A DNA stretch of 64,000 nt from Apilactobacillus kunkeei (GTDB lineage: Bacteria; Bacillota; Bacilli; Lactobacillales; Lactobacillaceae): assembly GCF_005930975.1 (NCBI RefSeq), contig NZ_VBSE01000040.1:62001-126000 (forward strand), read 5' to 3'. This document shows, piece after piece, positions 17,701-32,700 of the stretch (positions are counted from its first letter, which is position 1; each line of letters opens with the position of its first letter). Under the pieces are notes generated by a model. That model was not told the origin of the DNA. It was given only the letters and a program-made list of their open reading frames with translations, and ran no database searches. The position numbers and the translations under genes were made by a program.

Positions 17701-20700
17701 TACCGCTGACTTGTTATCTTTAGCATGTGAGTTACTTTCATTACCATCAATAACATCCTTGAATGCTGCTGTAGCACCTTGGTAGGTTTGATCATACGTA
17801 CTATCAGTGCTGTGATTTTCGTCTAAGTTAACTTGAGCTTCAGCATATGCGCTTTGAGCAGTGATATATCCACTTACTAAAGCATTGCTAAATGCAATTT
17901 GATTATGAACTGTATTAACTAAATCATTAATACCAGTTAACTTACCAAACGCAGTCGCACCTTTATCTGAATAGGTCTTAGCCTCATTCAATGCCTTGTT
18001 ATAAGCAGCAATGAATACTTGATTGGTATTGCCATTTGTACCCAAGTCAGTACTTCCGACAGCTACTTCATTAAATGCTAGAGCCGCACCATTGAACGTA
18101 TTATCAGCGTTACCACCTGAAACATATGATGCAGGTTCAGTTTGGTTAGGATCAGTTACCGCAGCTGTGTAAGCATTGGATGCATCATTAATACCTTTAT
18201 CAGACATGGCTGTCTCGGCTTTTGTGCTTTGGGTGACTGTTGGTTGATTATTCAAATAGTTAATAGCAGCTTCTTGAGCTAGTTTCATTCCATAGACATA
18301 TGCTGTTGCATAAGCAGCTGAATATACATCATAAGGATCAGCATTTATATTAATCCTTTGTGGTTTCCCATTAATAACGTCATTAATTGCATCTGCATAT
18401 CCGTTATATGCTTGGTTTTCATTATCAGTTGCATTAGTTTGTGACTTACTGTAGTCATCGAATGCTGTTGCTTTTGCTGTATGGGCATCTGTATATCCTT
18501 GGTGGAATGCTTTATCATATGCATTATTATTTGAGCGATCTTTACCGTTACCAGTAATTGCATCAACTGCACCAGCAATTGCACCTTGTTTAGCAAATGA
18601 TTTTCCTAAGAAGTTAGCTGTTACATATGCTGAATTATATACCAGTGCTTGAGCTGAGTTAGATGGTTGACTATGGTTATTATTATTTTCACTACCATCA
18701 CTGAACCCATTGATTGTTGCATCATAAGCAGCATTATAGGCATCAGCTGAATAGGCTTGTGCTTTCGAACTATCTTTCTTATTACCTGATCGGGCATCAT
18801 TTGTACCTTTAATTTGATCTTGTTCCAAATTGTAACCTGCCATATATGACACATTACTACTATTTGGAGAAGTATCATTACTGGAATCTTGGTAACCAGC
18901 TAGAGCTTGAGCAAAACCATAATTTTGTGCAATAGAAAGTTGATCAGTGTTGTTAACTGTATCACTCACCTGATTGCCAGCAGCTACTTCATTCACACCT
19001 ATTTGAGCCGCATTAACTGCAGCCTGTTGTGCCGTCTTATAAGCTGCCCAGTATACTGGTTTAGCAGACGTATCACTTGGATAATTGTTGTTTCCTAATG
19101 TACCATCCGCAAATCCGGCATTAGCACCACTAAATACATCACTGGCATCGTTGACAGTTGTGTAGTTAGTGTTGTTAGGATTGCTATTTGCATCAGTGTA
19201 CGCTTTAGATGCAATTTGTTGTCCATAAGCATATGCGTTTTGATCAGCTTGAACCCAACTAGTTTGTACATTATTTGCACCGCTCAATTGATCAATGGCA
19301 CCAGACTGAGCTTTACTTCTTGCAGCATCATATGATGCATTATATGCATCTTGATAAGCACGAGACTGACTAGAACTAGTATCAAATACTTGCTTAGGCA
19401 AACGTGAGATTCCAGCAAAATAACCATCACGGGTACCGTTGAAACCATCTTGTTCATTAACCGTTGCACTAGTATTTGGATCTGTAGTTGCCGAATTTGG
19501 ACTAGTTAAACCATTAAATGTTGTAATACCTTGTCTCGATTCTTTAGCGGCAGCATAACCTAGTTGATATGCTTTCGTTTGACTATTATCAAGACTACCA
19601 CTTGGATTTTTCAAGTATGCTTGATATCCAGAATGCGCATCATTATAACCCTTTTGTTGGGCAATGCCATCTGCGCTAACAGCTGGAACTTGAGCATCAG
19701 CTTGGATGTAAACATTGGCACCGTTAATTGCAGATTGAACCCCTTTATCTTTAGCTTGTAAGTAAGCATAATCGTAAGCGTACTTTTGTGGAGCTAATGA
19801 TGAGTCCATTGCGGTATTGCTGTTGTAACTACCGTCATGGTATCCATCACGGGTTGCTACGTAGGCAGCCTTTTGGGTATCAGTACCAACATAATCTGTA
19901 CGGCTTGGATTGTTAGATGCATCTAACCTACCTAATTGGACATCTTTAGCCATACGAATACCAGCCTTGTATGACGAATCCTTACCAGTAGTGTCAACTA
20001 ATGCAGTTTGGTTGATTTGGTCATTGAAACCAGCCTTGATGTGATCGTATGCATTAGTGTAAGCAATTGATTCTGCATCATTTTTACCTTGCTCTGCATT
20101 GTAAATTGTATCCTTAACTGCTTTGAAGTCCTTAATCGCTTGAACTGTTTGAGCTCCAGCTTGGCTTCTAGCGTTGTTGTATGCAGCTTGGTAAGCAGCG
20201 GTTTGTGAAGTAACATTAGCAACATTTCCTAGTTTTCCATCAGAGAATCCGGCTTTAGCACCGTTAAAGATGTCTGAAGCATCGGAGTTATTGATAAACT
20301 TGTTCTTGTTATTAACGTCGTCATGTGCCCATGCATAAGCATTTTGAGCATTAGTTTGACCTGTATTGTAAGCAGCTTGTTGTAAAGTGTTGTAACCACT
20401 TGGGTTATTCTTTCCAGCAAGTCGATCCAATGCACCTTGGTTAGCGATTGACTTAGCATCATTGTATGCGTTGTTGTAAGCATCCTTGTAGGATTGACTT
20501 TGTTGACTCAAGTCAGCTTTTTGCTTGTCATCTTGGCCATCAATATATCCGGCTTTAGTACCGTTATAACCATCAGTGTAGGCATCGATGTAGTTTTTAT
20601 CCTTGCCATCCTTAGATAGTTCATCATCACTCTTAATTCCGTTATCATTTTTGGCATCTTCAGCACCATCAGTGGCACCTGAAAGTGAATTGAAACCAAT

Positions 20701-23700
20701 TAGATAAGCACTATCAGTTGAATCGTTAGTTGAATTATTGTTCTTAGCGTCATCCTTACCCTTTTCAGCTGCAACAGCACCTTTGCTTTGAGCATCATTG
20801 GCCAATGTTTGACTGCCAAAATCAGTAGTTCCATGGGATACGAATTGAGAAGCACCATCATTTCTTGCATCTTTTGCCATCTTTATAGCGTAGTTGTAAG
20901 CAGTAACATAGTCTAATGATGAAGTGCTTAAATCATGTTTGGTATTGGCATTTGCGTCATTGTAAGCATCCTTGGTTGCTTGGTAAGCATCGCTTGAATC
21001 ATTAGTGGTATCTTCGCTTCGCTTGTTGAAAGCATCGTTGTAACCATTCACAACCTTTTGTCCTGCAGCAAATGCTTCTTGACTCTTAGCATCTTGGTAA
21101 GTCAAACCACTTAAAGATTGACCATTCACTGCTTGAGCATAAGCAGCTTTAGCATTGTTGTAACCATCAATGTCGGCTTGAGTGTCACCTGTCGGTACAG
21201 ACTTACCAGTCATATAATCATTAAATCCTTCGGCATAATGTTGTTTAATTAGTGTTATAGCCACACTATAAGCATCCTTGTAAACTTGATTATTATTATT
21301 AGGATCTGATGGTGAAAGTGTATTAGGTGCATCTGGATTATTATGCAATGCTTGTTTGGCAGCGATAGCTGCTTCAAAAGCTGTATTGTACATTGGACCA
21401 GTTTGTGATTGTTGAATTTCACCATTAGCCACATTTTGTGCCGCAGTCAACGCTGTTATCGCTTGATTAAATCCAATATTTTTTGCACTACTATCATTAG
21501 CAGATGATTGAACGTTAAGGTTCAACTTACCATCTGAATTTGTAGCCGATTGAATGGCTTCTTCATACCCAGCCTTAGCTTCTTCAAATCCTTGTTGCAA
21601 TAGTCGTTTGGCTTGATCTGAATTTACTGAAGTTTCATCAGCTGTACTCTTACCATTGGAGTATTGAGAACCAAATTGGTTAGCACCATTTTGGTATTGA
21701 GTTTGTAGAGCTGAGACAGCCTTGTTGTAAACATCTTGATATGAAATAGATTTACCTGCTGGTAATCCTGATGGATTATCTGGATTAGCGGAGACTGCGT
21801 TAGCAGCATCCTTATAAGCCTGCTGTGCATCATTATATGCACCTGGTTGGCTAGAAGAACTTGAATTATTGGATCCGTTTAGTGCATCTGCTAAACCGCT
21901 TTGTGCAGCCTTAGTCATATCACGACCCATAGTATAAGCCTGAGTAACATTACCAGTTGGTTGACGGTTATTTAAGAAGTCATCATGACCACGTTTGGCA
22001 TCATCATAACCAATGTTTTGAGCAAGTGATTGAATTCCTTCATCACTTGATCGTGCATTACCATTCTCATAGTTATTAGCACCCGTCATAGCTTGTTGAC
22101 CACCATTATTCCATGCTAATTGATATACATAGTTGTAAGCAGCTGCTTGAGTTGGATTAATTGGGTTACTGTGTTCTTTATCTCCACTAGCACCGTCTTT
22201 GTATCCATTAACCGAAGCATAGTATCCGTTAACAGCGGCATTGTATGCAGCAATTTCGGCTGGTGTCTTGGTACCATCAGAACCATAGTTCTTGATTGAG
22301 CCGTTGGCATTAGCATCTGCAATCCCTTGTTTTACATGGTCAGACATAGCTTTACCAGCTAAGTATGAAGCATCTTGGTTATTAGGATCAATGGTTTGAG
22401 GATTTGCGTTCGCATCATTGAAACCTTTTTGCATTTGGTTGTAACCATTTGATCTAGCAACACTCAATGCATCTTGACCAGAACTTGCTCCATTAATTTT
22501 ACCTGCTTCGAAATCAGATTGACCTTGTTTTGCAGCAACGACTGCTTCGGCCTTAGCCTTATTGTAGGCATCCTTGAACAATTTTGACTTGCCGTTTAGG
22601 ATACTGTCATCATTTGAACCAGTAGTTCCTGCAGCAAATCCAGCCTTAGCGCCAGCGAATGCTTCAGAGGCATCAGAACCACTTGGATTTGTGTTCTTAG
22701 CACTGATGTTGGCCTTAGTTGCGTTGTATGCAGCTTTGGCATTTTGTTGACCTGCAGTATAAGCAGCCTTTTGAGGAGCACTCCAGTTGCTTTGGTCTGA
22801 CTTGTTGCCAGTCATTGCATCGTCAGCACCTTGGTTAGCGATTTCTTTGGCCTTTTGGTATGCCTTCTTGAATGAGTCAATGTATGCTGGTGACTTACCA
22901 GTCATATCAGGTAAACCAGCACCGTTTGGTCCTGCTAGGTAACCTGCTTGGGCACCATCATAGGCGTCCTTTTGAATTTGGCTAGCATTTGAATCCAATG
23001 GACCACCATTTTCATAAGTGTCATAACCACTCATACTGTTTGAGTATGAATTGTAACCAGCCATGAATTCCTTATTAGCCTTTTGATCAGATGTAGGAGT
23101 ACCTCCATTAGCAGCGGCATCATGACCTGCCTTGGCATCGTCATAACCTTGGGCCTTAGATTTTTCAATTTGAGTTGTCCCTGCTGGTCTGCTTTGACCT
23201 GATAAGTATTCTTGAGCACCTATTGATCTTGAGTTTTTAGCTTCATTAACGGCCTTATCGTATGCTTGAATGTAATCGAATGACTTACCATTAGCCTTTA
23301 ATTGATCATCGGTTTGAATTGTTCCACCTGCGGTCATTGCAGCATTCACACCGTCAGAAGCTCCATTGTAACCATCAACTTGATGTTGGTTTTGACTTCC
23401 GGCACTACCTTGGTTGTTCATTGCATTAGTGTATCCATTGTATACAAGTTTTCCTTGGTTGAAACCAGATTGAACACCACTTGTAGAGTTGGATGCCATT
23501 GATGAACCTTGCATTGCTGTAGAATAACCTTTCTTGGCATCGTTGTAACCTTGTATTAATTCACTAGATACGTTTGATGGAGTAGATTGACCACTTAAAT
23601 ATTGTGAAATACCTGATTGGTAGTTATCCTTCATTTGATCCACAGTTGCCTTGTATGCATTAGTGTATGGAGTAATTGAGGAATTACTATCACTAGCAGC

Positions 23701-26700
23701 AATACTGTCTGAAATATCAGGGTTAGCATCAAATGCGTTCTTAGCAGCATTAGCGGCAGTTAAAGCCTTTTGGTAAATTGCATCTGTATTCCCTGCATCA
23801 CCGGTAGTGTTTCCGTTAGCAACTTGATTTGCTGCTTTCAATACTAATTGCCCTTCAGCAAAACCAGCTTTTTGGACTGGGTTATCTGATGAACTAGCAG
23901 TACCGTTTAGATTATTGCCATTAATGGATTCGTTATATCCACTTAACATGTCATTAAATCCTTGGTTAACCAATGTTTGGGCTTGAATCGAAGCAACACC
24001 ACTTAGGTTAGCTGAGCTATTTCCATTTGCGTATTGGCTGACGAATTGGTTTTGACCCGCAACATATTGACCTTGTAGGTATGTCTTAGCTGCATTGTAT
24101 GAATCGTTGTATGCAGTGGATTTATTAGCAAATGATTGAGCTGCAGTATCTTGTGGATGAGCAGTGACATAGTTAAATGCATCGGTGTATGCAATTTGAG
24201 CATCACCATAAGCGTTAGCATCTTGTGCTGTTCCTTGACCACTATTAGTTGCGTTTTGTGCATCGGCTAAACCACTAGCTGCTGACTTGGCAGCATTGTA
24301 ACCAGTCATGTAAGCAGCGGTTGATGATTGAGCAGACTTGTTTGCGACAAACTCATCATGACCACTCTTAGCTTGGTTGTAACCGGCTAGTGTAGCAATT
24401 GAATTGTAGTCACTATCACTTGCTGGTTGCCCTGTGTTTTGAACGAATGCTTGTGCTCCATTATTAGCACTAGCAGTGGCAGTTGAAATTGCTTGATCGT
24501 ATGAATCACCATATACCTTGCTTTGAGGTGCATCACTTGAACTAGGAGTTTGACCACTATTAGTTCCATTGATTACATCCCTGTATCCGGCAACAGTTGC
24601 ATTAAAAGCAGCTACTTGTGCTGGAGAACCTGAAGCGGTCGCACTAGGGTTAGCTATAGCAGCACTAATACCATTTGCTCTGTCAACTGCCATTTGAACA
24701 CCAGCAGTGTAAGCAACGTTATTATTATTACTATCGGCATTACCACCTAGTTGAGCGGCATATCCTTCACTAGCATTGTTATAACCATTATATAAAGCTT
24801 GATTAGTGGCATCGGTTTGATTTTGTTTATTTGTATCATCAGCATTCTTAGCAAAGTCAGCAACCCCATTCATTACGTTCGCACTAGCCTCTAATTGAGC
24901 TTTGCTATAAGCAGCCGAATATACTGCATTGCTACCAGCTGGAATTGTCCCGTTGCCACTAATTCCAGCTATGAAACCATCATGGGCACCATTAAATGTG
25001 TCATATGAGTCAGTTGAAGCAGAATAAGGGTTGATGTTTGATGCGGACAAATCAGACTTAGCCTGGTTATATCCAGTAACCGCATTGTTCTTACCTGTTT
25101 GATATGCATCTAATTGTTTTGCTTTGAATTGAGAAGTATCAGTTGTTGGATTGGTTGACATTGCATCAATTGCACCTTGAGTGGCCTTAGCTTTGGCATC
25201 TTGGTATGCAAGGTCGTATGCAACACGTGAGGATGGGAAGACTTCATTGTTAGTATATTGAGTAGTTCCGTTCTTACCATCTCTGTATCCATCAATTGCC
25301 CCTTCGTAACCACGTTGTTGTTCCTTGTAGGCAGCGTTATATGGAGCAGTATCTGATGTTGCATTTTGTGCATCGTTGTAACCAATTACAGCGTCAACAT
25401 AAGCATAGAACCCTCTCATGTATGAAGAGTTGTTCTTTTGATCATCTGTTAAACCGGTTGTGTCCTTGCTTTGATGACTCTTAGCGTATTCAAAACCTTG
25501 GGAAGCATAGTTGTATCCTTCCATGATCTTGGAGTATTGACTGTTTGACTTATCAGGAGTTTGTCCTCTTACGAAGTTAGTTGAACCTGTTAGAACAGCA
25601 TTCTTAACGTCATCGTAAGCCTTAGCGTATGACTTTCTGTATGCCAAACTAGTTTGTGCTAATTGTGCATCAGTTTGCTTAGAACCTGAAATTGCATCCT
25701 TATATCCGGCAGTTGCACCACTGTTAGCGTCATTTTGAACTGAATCAGCAGTTGCTGTGGTGTTGTTTTGCATTGCGGCATTGTAACCAGACAATGCACT
25801 TTGACCAACAGCTAGACCTTTTTGAGCACCGGAAGTAACGTATCCGTACTTGTTAGTATCAGGATAGTTTGGTCCACTCAATGCATTATCGAAACCATTG
25901 TTAGCATCATTGAAACCAGCAGTGAATTCAGTTGAAGCATTTTCTGGTAGTGGTTGACCACTTAGAAGTTGTTGAATCCCATTTGAGTAGTCAGTAGACA
26001 TGTTTAATACCGCAGCAGTGTATGCAGCTGCGTATACTGTGTTGTCAGCGTTGGCATCAGTTGAAGGTACTTGGTTAGAAATGTCTGGGTTCTTATCAAA
26101 TGCTGTCTTAGCAGCTACCGCAGCAGTAAATGCTTTTTGGTATGTGGCATCGTTGTTATCAGAATCTGGAGTTGTTTGACCACCAGTAACTTGGTTAACA
26201 GCATTTAGAGCTTGTTGACCTTCAGCGAAACCAGCAAGTGCAGCAGTAGTTGACTTAGATGAAGTATTTGATCCACGCATTCCTTCATTGAATCCATTTA
26301 CGGCTTCATTGAAACCTTGGGTGATTGCACTGACACCTTGAGCTGACTTAGCAGAACTAGTATCAGCTTGAGTTGTTCCTGCAACATAGTTATTCAAGAA
26401 TTGTTGCTTACCAGCATTGTATTGAGCATTTAGATCTTGCTTAGCTTGGTTGTATGCGTATTGGTAAGCTGGAGTGTTGTTAGTTTGAGTAACAGAGGTG
26501 TCATCTGGGTTAGAAGCAATTGCAGTACTTGCGTCGTTGTAGGCAGTTTGAGCATCCGCATATGAATTTCCATCTGCAGCTGTATTTTGAGAGTTCTTAT
26601 TTCCCGCTTCAGCTTCTGATAAACCTATCATAGCTGATTTAGCTGAATCATAACCTACTCCGTAGGCTGGATTATTACTATTGTTTTGGTTCTTAAGTCC

Positions 26701-29700
26701 ATCGATAAATCCACTTTGAGCTGCACTATAACCAATTTGTTGAATTTCACCATCTATTGGATTATCTGGAGATAATGGTCTGTTACGAGTATATGCTCTA
26801 GCTCCATAACTTGCTTGAAGTCTACCATTTGAATAACCATCTTTATAAGCATCTAGATATACTCTTGCTTGTGATGAATCTGTTGGTTGATTGTGGTCAG
26901 TTGTACCGTTAGCACCATCTTTATTTCCGGCAACTGTTGCTGCATATGCAGCATTTTGAGCCGCACTTCTACCACTGTAAGAACTACCTTGATCAGGTGA
27001 GTTGGTTGCTGCCATTTCTCCGTTTTGTTTTTCACTAGATAATGTAGCACCAGCTTGGTATGAAGGATCCGTATTAGAACTACTTGCTCCACCCATGTCT
27101 TGGTCATTGTAACCTTGTTGTGCTGCAACAAATCCATGGCTTTCTGCATTTCCTAGAGCATCAGTTGCTTTATCCTTAACATTACCGCTGTTAGCAGCAA
27201 AGTCGGCTACACCTAACTTAGCAGCAGCCATAGATTCATTTCTAGCTTGTTTGTATGAAGCTTGGTATTCAGAAGGTTGACTTGAAATGTCACGAGTTGC
27301 ACCAATAGTTCCATCAGCGAAACCAGCCTTGGCACCATTGAAGGTATTAACCATGTTAGCACCGTTGTTGCTTGGTTGAGTTAAGTTGATGTTTGCCTTA
27401 GCTTCGTTGTAACCATTTAGAGCATTTTGCACACCAGTATCGTATGCCTTTTGTTGTTCTGGATTCCAACTTGCATAAGCTGTTGGTTTGGTAGCACTAA
27501 ATGCATTTTGTGCACCTAGTTTAGCCTTAACAACCGCATCATTGTATGCATCTTGTAGAGCAGCAGTGTATGAATTGGATTGAGTATCTGCACCCTTACC
27601 ATCAGATGGTTTGGCTGAGATTGGATTACCAGCATTTGCACCTAGTAGGTAACCATCTTTAGTACCGTAGAATGCGTTCTTAGCATCCCCAGTAAGTCCA
27701 GTTTCATCCTTTGCACCTGGTTGAACCGCTGCATTGGAACCGCTGGCTGTCGCTACCCCTTGTTCGAATCCTGTAACGTATGGTTTATCTGTGTTAGTTG
27801 GTTGAACAGAACTTGAAGTTTGTCCAGCTTGTTTACCATCTGAGAAACCACTAGCAGCAGTGTCTACACCGGTTGCGTAGTTGTTATCAGTTTGTTTAAC
27901 TTGGTTATCAACAGTACCCTTGGTGTAATCATTAGCACCGGCTTGTTGACGACCTGAAGCGTTACCTTGATCGTATGAGTTTTGGTAAACCGCGTTGTTA
28001 CCTTCAGTACTTTGGCTAGCATTCTTGTTAGTAGAATCACCCTTTGTACTTGCAGCACCATCTTTGTAACCATCAACAGCACCTTTGTAACCTGATAGGT
28101 ATGCACTACTGTTTACGCTACTTTGACGATCGGCCGGAACAGTTGTTTCATTTGAAGTATTTGGATCTGCTTTAACGGCATTAATACCATCGTTAGCACC
28201 GACTTCTTGTGAGTAAGTCACAGCATACAATGGAGTTGTATTTGTGGCATTTCTAGTATTGTTCTTGGCATCAACTAAGGCACCCATTGTGTCCTTGTAG
28301 CCAGGTTCTGCGTTGGCGTTGATGTCAGTCTTACCTGCCAAGAAGTCATTCATAGCATCTTGATAACCCTTTTGAACAGATCTAGCCATATCGTATCCGG
28401 CTTTTGCGTTTGGATTAGTTGGTTCAGTAGTTGCACCAGCACTTAATCCTTCTTTAAAACCGGCAGTAGAATCATTGTAAGCTTGTAGGTATACAGCTTG
28501 GTTAGTCACTGTTGATTGACTGCTTGGGTTGGCAACCAATCCATTAGCAAAGTCGCTTAATCCAGCATTGTTAGCATCGTATGCATCGGATCCGGCCTTG
28601 TTGTAAGCCATTACGTAAGCGGCATTATGACTGCTATCAACTGAAATTGGGGTAAATGAACCTGTCTTCTTTACTGATGCAATAACGTCAGCAACACCAT
28701 TGTAGGTGTCTGAAGTAGATGAACTTGATACAGGTGAAGCAGTTCCTTCAGCGGCTAGGTAATCATTCTTAGCTTGTTGACCTACTTCGTATCCACGGTT
28801 GTATTCCTTAGAAGTATTAGCTGAGTTAGCTCCACTAATTCCGTCTGAATAACCATTTGAAGCATCAATGTATCCAGTATTGTAATTAGGATCAGCTGTG
28901 TCTCCGGCTTCCTTACCATTTAAGAAGTCAGTGGCACCAATTTCTTTTCTACCAACAACGTTACCTTGGCTGTATCCAGTCTTGTATGCTGGATTATTAT
29001 TTTCTGGTGACTTGTTGTAATTGTCACTTGATCCAAGTGTGCTTGCCTTACCATCAAGGTAACCATCTAAGACAGCATTGTATCCAGTCTTGTATGCGTT
29101 ATCACTTAATGATTGGGTGTTAGTAACTGCATCATTTGGTCCTAGTTTTTGGGCTGATGAAGCAGATTGAGATAGCTTAGCAAGTGCATCGTTAATACCT
29201 AATTGTTGTGAAGCAGCAATTGCGTATACAGATGATGTACTTTGGTTATTTACTTGACCCTTGTTAGCATCAATAATTGCTTGCATTGTATCTTTGTATC
29301 CAACTAATTCAGGGTGAGCAGTTGGGTTCAAAGTACCACCCTTGGCATCGGAAATTGCTTGACCGTATCCAATTGAGTAAGTTTGAGCAGCTTGAATACC
29401 AGTAGTTTGACTAGCATTAGCGCCCTTAGCATTTGGATTAACTAATCCTGCTTGGAAACCAACTTGGGCATCGTTGTAAGCTTGGTTGTAAATCTTTTGA
29501 ATTTCGCTGTATGGAAGTGTTGCGCGACCTTGTCCACCAACGAAGTCGTTGGCACCTTGAGTTGCGCTTGCTCTAGCTTGGCTCAATGCAGCATTGTAGG
29601 CATTAGCGTATTCAGAATTAACTGTATCGCTTATTTGCTTATCAGCAAGACTGCTCTTAGCAGCATCAGTGGTTGCATTGTTGTAGTCATCTAGTGCTTG

Positions 29701-32700
29701 TTTTGCCCCAGCATAAGTTTGGGTATTATCACTAGGTTGATCGTTTACAGCTCTGACATAGCTATCATGCTTGCTTGCACCCGCTTCATATCCAATGTTG
29801 TATGATCTTGACTTGCCTTCTTCCATTTGTTGGCTTGGTCCATTGATTAATCCATCTTGGTAACCAGCCTTGGCATTGTTGTAACCATCAACATAGTCCG
29901 CATTATTAGCATTATCACCGGTTAAGGCTTGTCCATTAGCGAATGCTTGAGCACCGTAGAATGCCATGTTTGAGTTCTTAGATGTCTTGTAGGCATTTTC
30001 ACTCACATCGTTATCATATTGCGATGGAATTGAAGTGTTTTTGTATTGGAAGTAAGCACCTTGGTATACAGCCTTGTATGCTTCAGTTTGACCATTATCG
30101 TATCCAGATGGGATTGTAAGGTTGTTAATATCGACTGTAACGCCGTGTTCATTGTCACTCTTAGCTTGAGCTAAGGCGGCTTGAGCAGCTACGTATCCCT
30201 TGTATGCAGTAGTAGTCTTATCAGTTGGTTGACTTGATGCCATTGCACCAGCATAGATGTTCTTACCATATACATAACCGGTACTTTGGGCATTTTCAGT
30301 TGGTTTAGTATTTGATGACTTAAATGCAGCCAATAAACCAGCTTTTGCTTTATCCCAACCGTTAGCATAAGTAAATCCATCTAGATTGTTTGGATTATTT
30401 GGATCGACTCTAGATGTTCCGTTAACATAACCAATTGAACCATTGGTATAAGAAGTAACGGCATCTTGAGCAGTGATGTAGTAAACCTTCTTGTATAGAC
30501 TTGACTTGGATGCATCGGGACTCTTGGTAACCCCACTGTTTTTAACATCATTAAATGCATCAAAGACAGCTTGGGTTACATCACCACTCGCAGTTTGTGC
30601 TGGTGTTAATTGGTTATTAGCGTTCGTAAAGGCTTTGGCTTGAGCGACACCTTCTGCTAGACCAGCTTGGAATGCGGGACCTTGGGTAATGAACCCTTGG
30701 TTATTGTAATTTTGTAAATCCGTACTTGAATTTTCTCCAGTGATTCCAGCTTGAAATCCTAGTGCCATATTCAAATATCCCTCGTTATATGCAGGATCAT
30801 CAGTGTATGCAAAATCACCAGTGTATGGATTTTGATTATCAAAGGCATTCTTACCTTCGTTGTATTTACTTTGAAGTACGTTAAAGAATGAATTGTAGTA
30901 AGAGTTGTAAACAATGCTGTACTTGTTCAAATCAGAGTTGTTTTGTCCAGTACCACGAAGCATATCGTTGTATGCATCGATAACAGCGTTACTTGCATCG
31001 TTATTTGCATATGTTGACGCAGGTAAACTTTTGTCATTATTTATATGCTTAGTAGTTGCAATGTTTGATAGTGCATTGACAGCGGCTTGCAATGTTGATT
31101 GACCTAATTGATAACCATTTTCGTATTGTGGCGAAGATGATTGTTGGTTATTTGCACTTGCACCATCTTGGAATCCAGTAATTATGTCTGTAATAGCACC
31201 AAAGTAAGCAATGGTCTTTCCGCCCTTATCTTGGGCCTTAGTAGATCCATTAACTCTTCCGTAAACAAAATCACTGTAAGCTTGTTTTCCAAGTTGTTGT
31301 CCAATGGTTAAGGCTTGGTTGTAAGCTAACTTGTAAATCTTACTCTTGTTAGTAAGTGTAGTACTTGTTTGTTGTGAGTTAGGATTGTATGCACCATCAC
31401 CATAACCTTGAGCAGTAGCTAAGAATGCATCGTTAGCATCAGCATTGTTCTTAATGTTATCTGATTCGGTACTTACATCGTTATTAGCGGCAGCAACACC
31501 GGCTTGGTAGTTTTGGTATTGAGTCAAACCAGCTTGGTATCCACCTGAATTTACGTTGGCACCATTTTGGGCTGTCTTTTGATTGAATCCATCACTAGCA
31601 TCATTGTAACCAGCGACACCAAAACCATTAGTTGGGGCTGCATTACCAGTTAGGTAAGCATTGTAACCATCTGAATATTCTTTGCTACCACGATTATCGA
31701 TAAATTGACGTAGTGCAGTATAAAGTGGCGTAGTTGTATCATTTGTAGCATTATAAGTGGCTTGTTGAAGGTTCGCCAAAGAACCGTAGAATGCATCTAC
31801 GGCAACTCCATACGCAACTGTTGGATTATTTTGTGATGTGATGTTCTTTCCTTGAGCATCTAATACTAGGAATGCTTGTTTAGCACCAACGTTTTGAGCG
31901 TTAAATGCGTAGAAACCAATGGCTGTAGCACCTGCTGTATCAGCAGTGTAAGTTCCTTGGTCTTCGATTCCTAAATCCTTATTAGTTTTACGTAAATTAG
32001 TTAAAGCAGTGTTTAGTCCAGCTGCGGCCGCATTAAAACCAGCAGCATAATTACTTTGATATGCCGCTGTTTGGCCAGCAGGTGTAGTTAATTTTTGGTT
32101 GTTAGCGAATGCATTAGCACCATCGATGTAACCTTGAGCATCTTTTTGTGCTTGGACATCTGCAGCGTGTTGTTGAATACCAGCATTAAAACCAATTACG
32201 TATGAATGATCAGTACTGTTGGTAGTTGGGTTAGTTGTTACTTGAGCTTGACTGTATGCATCGTTGTAACCACGGGTTGCGGCAGCGATACCATCAGCGT
32301 ACTTAGCGTCACTAGTTTGAACACTACTGTTAACACTCTTGTTTACATAGTCATTAGCACCGGCAGTACGACGACCTTCGTCCATACCGTATTGGTAACC
32401 AGTACTGTAAATTGCTGGTTGAGTAGCATCGTTGTTGGTTGTTGTTGGGTTAGTTCCAGAAAAACCATCCTTGTAACCGTCAACGGCAGCTTGGTAACCA
32501 ATCTTGTATGAACTAGCTTCAGCACTTTGGTTAGCAGCAGAATCACTTGCTGTATGGCTAACGTTACTATTAGCAAGTACAGCAGCTAGTCCGTCAAGTT
32601 TACCTTGGTTAAACGCAGATTGAGCTTGGTTGTAAGCAGTACGGTATGCTGTGGCACGAATTGAATTATCGGTTTGAGCAAACGCTTGTGGCTTACCATT

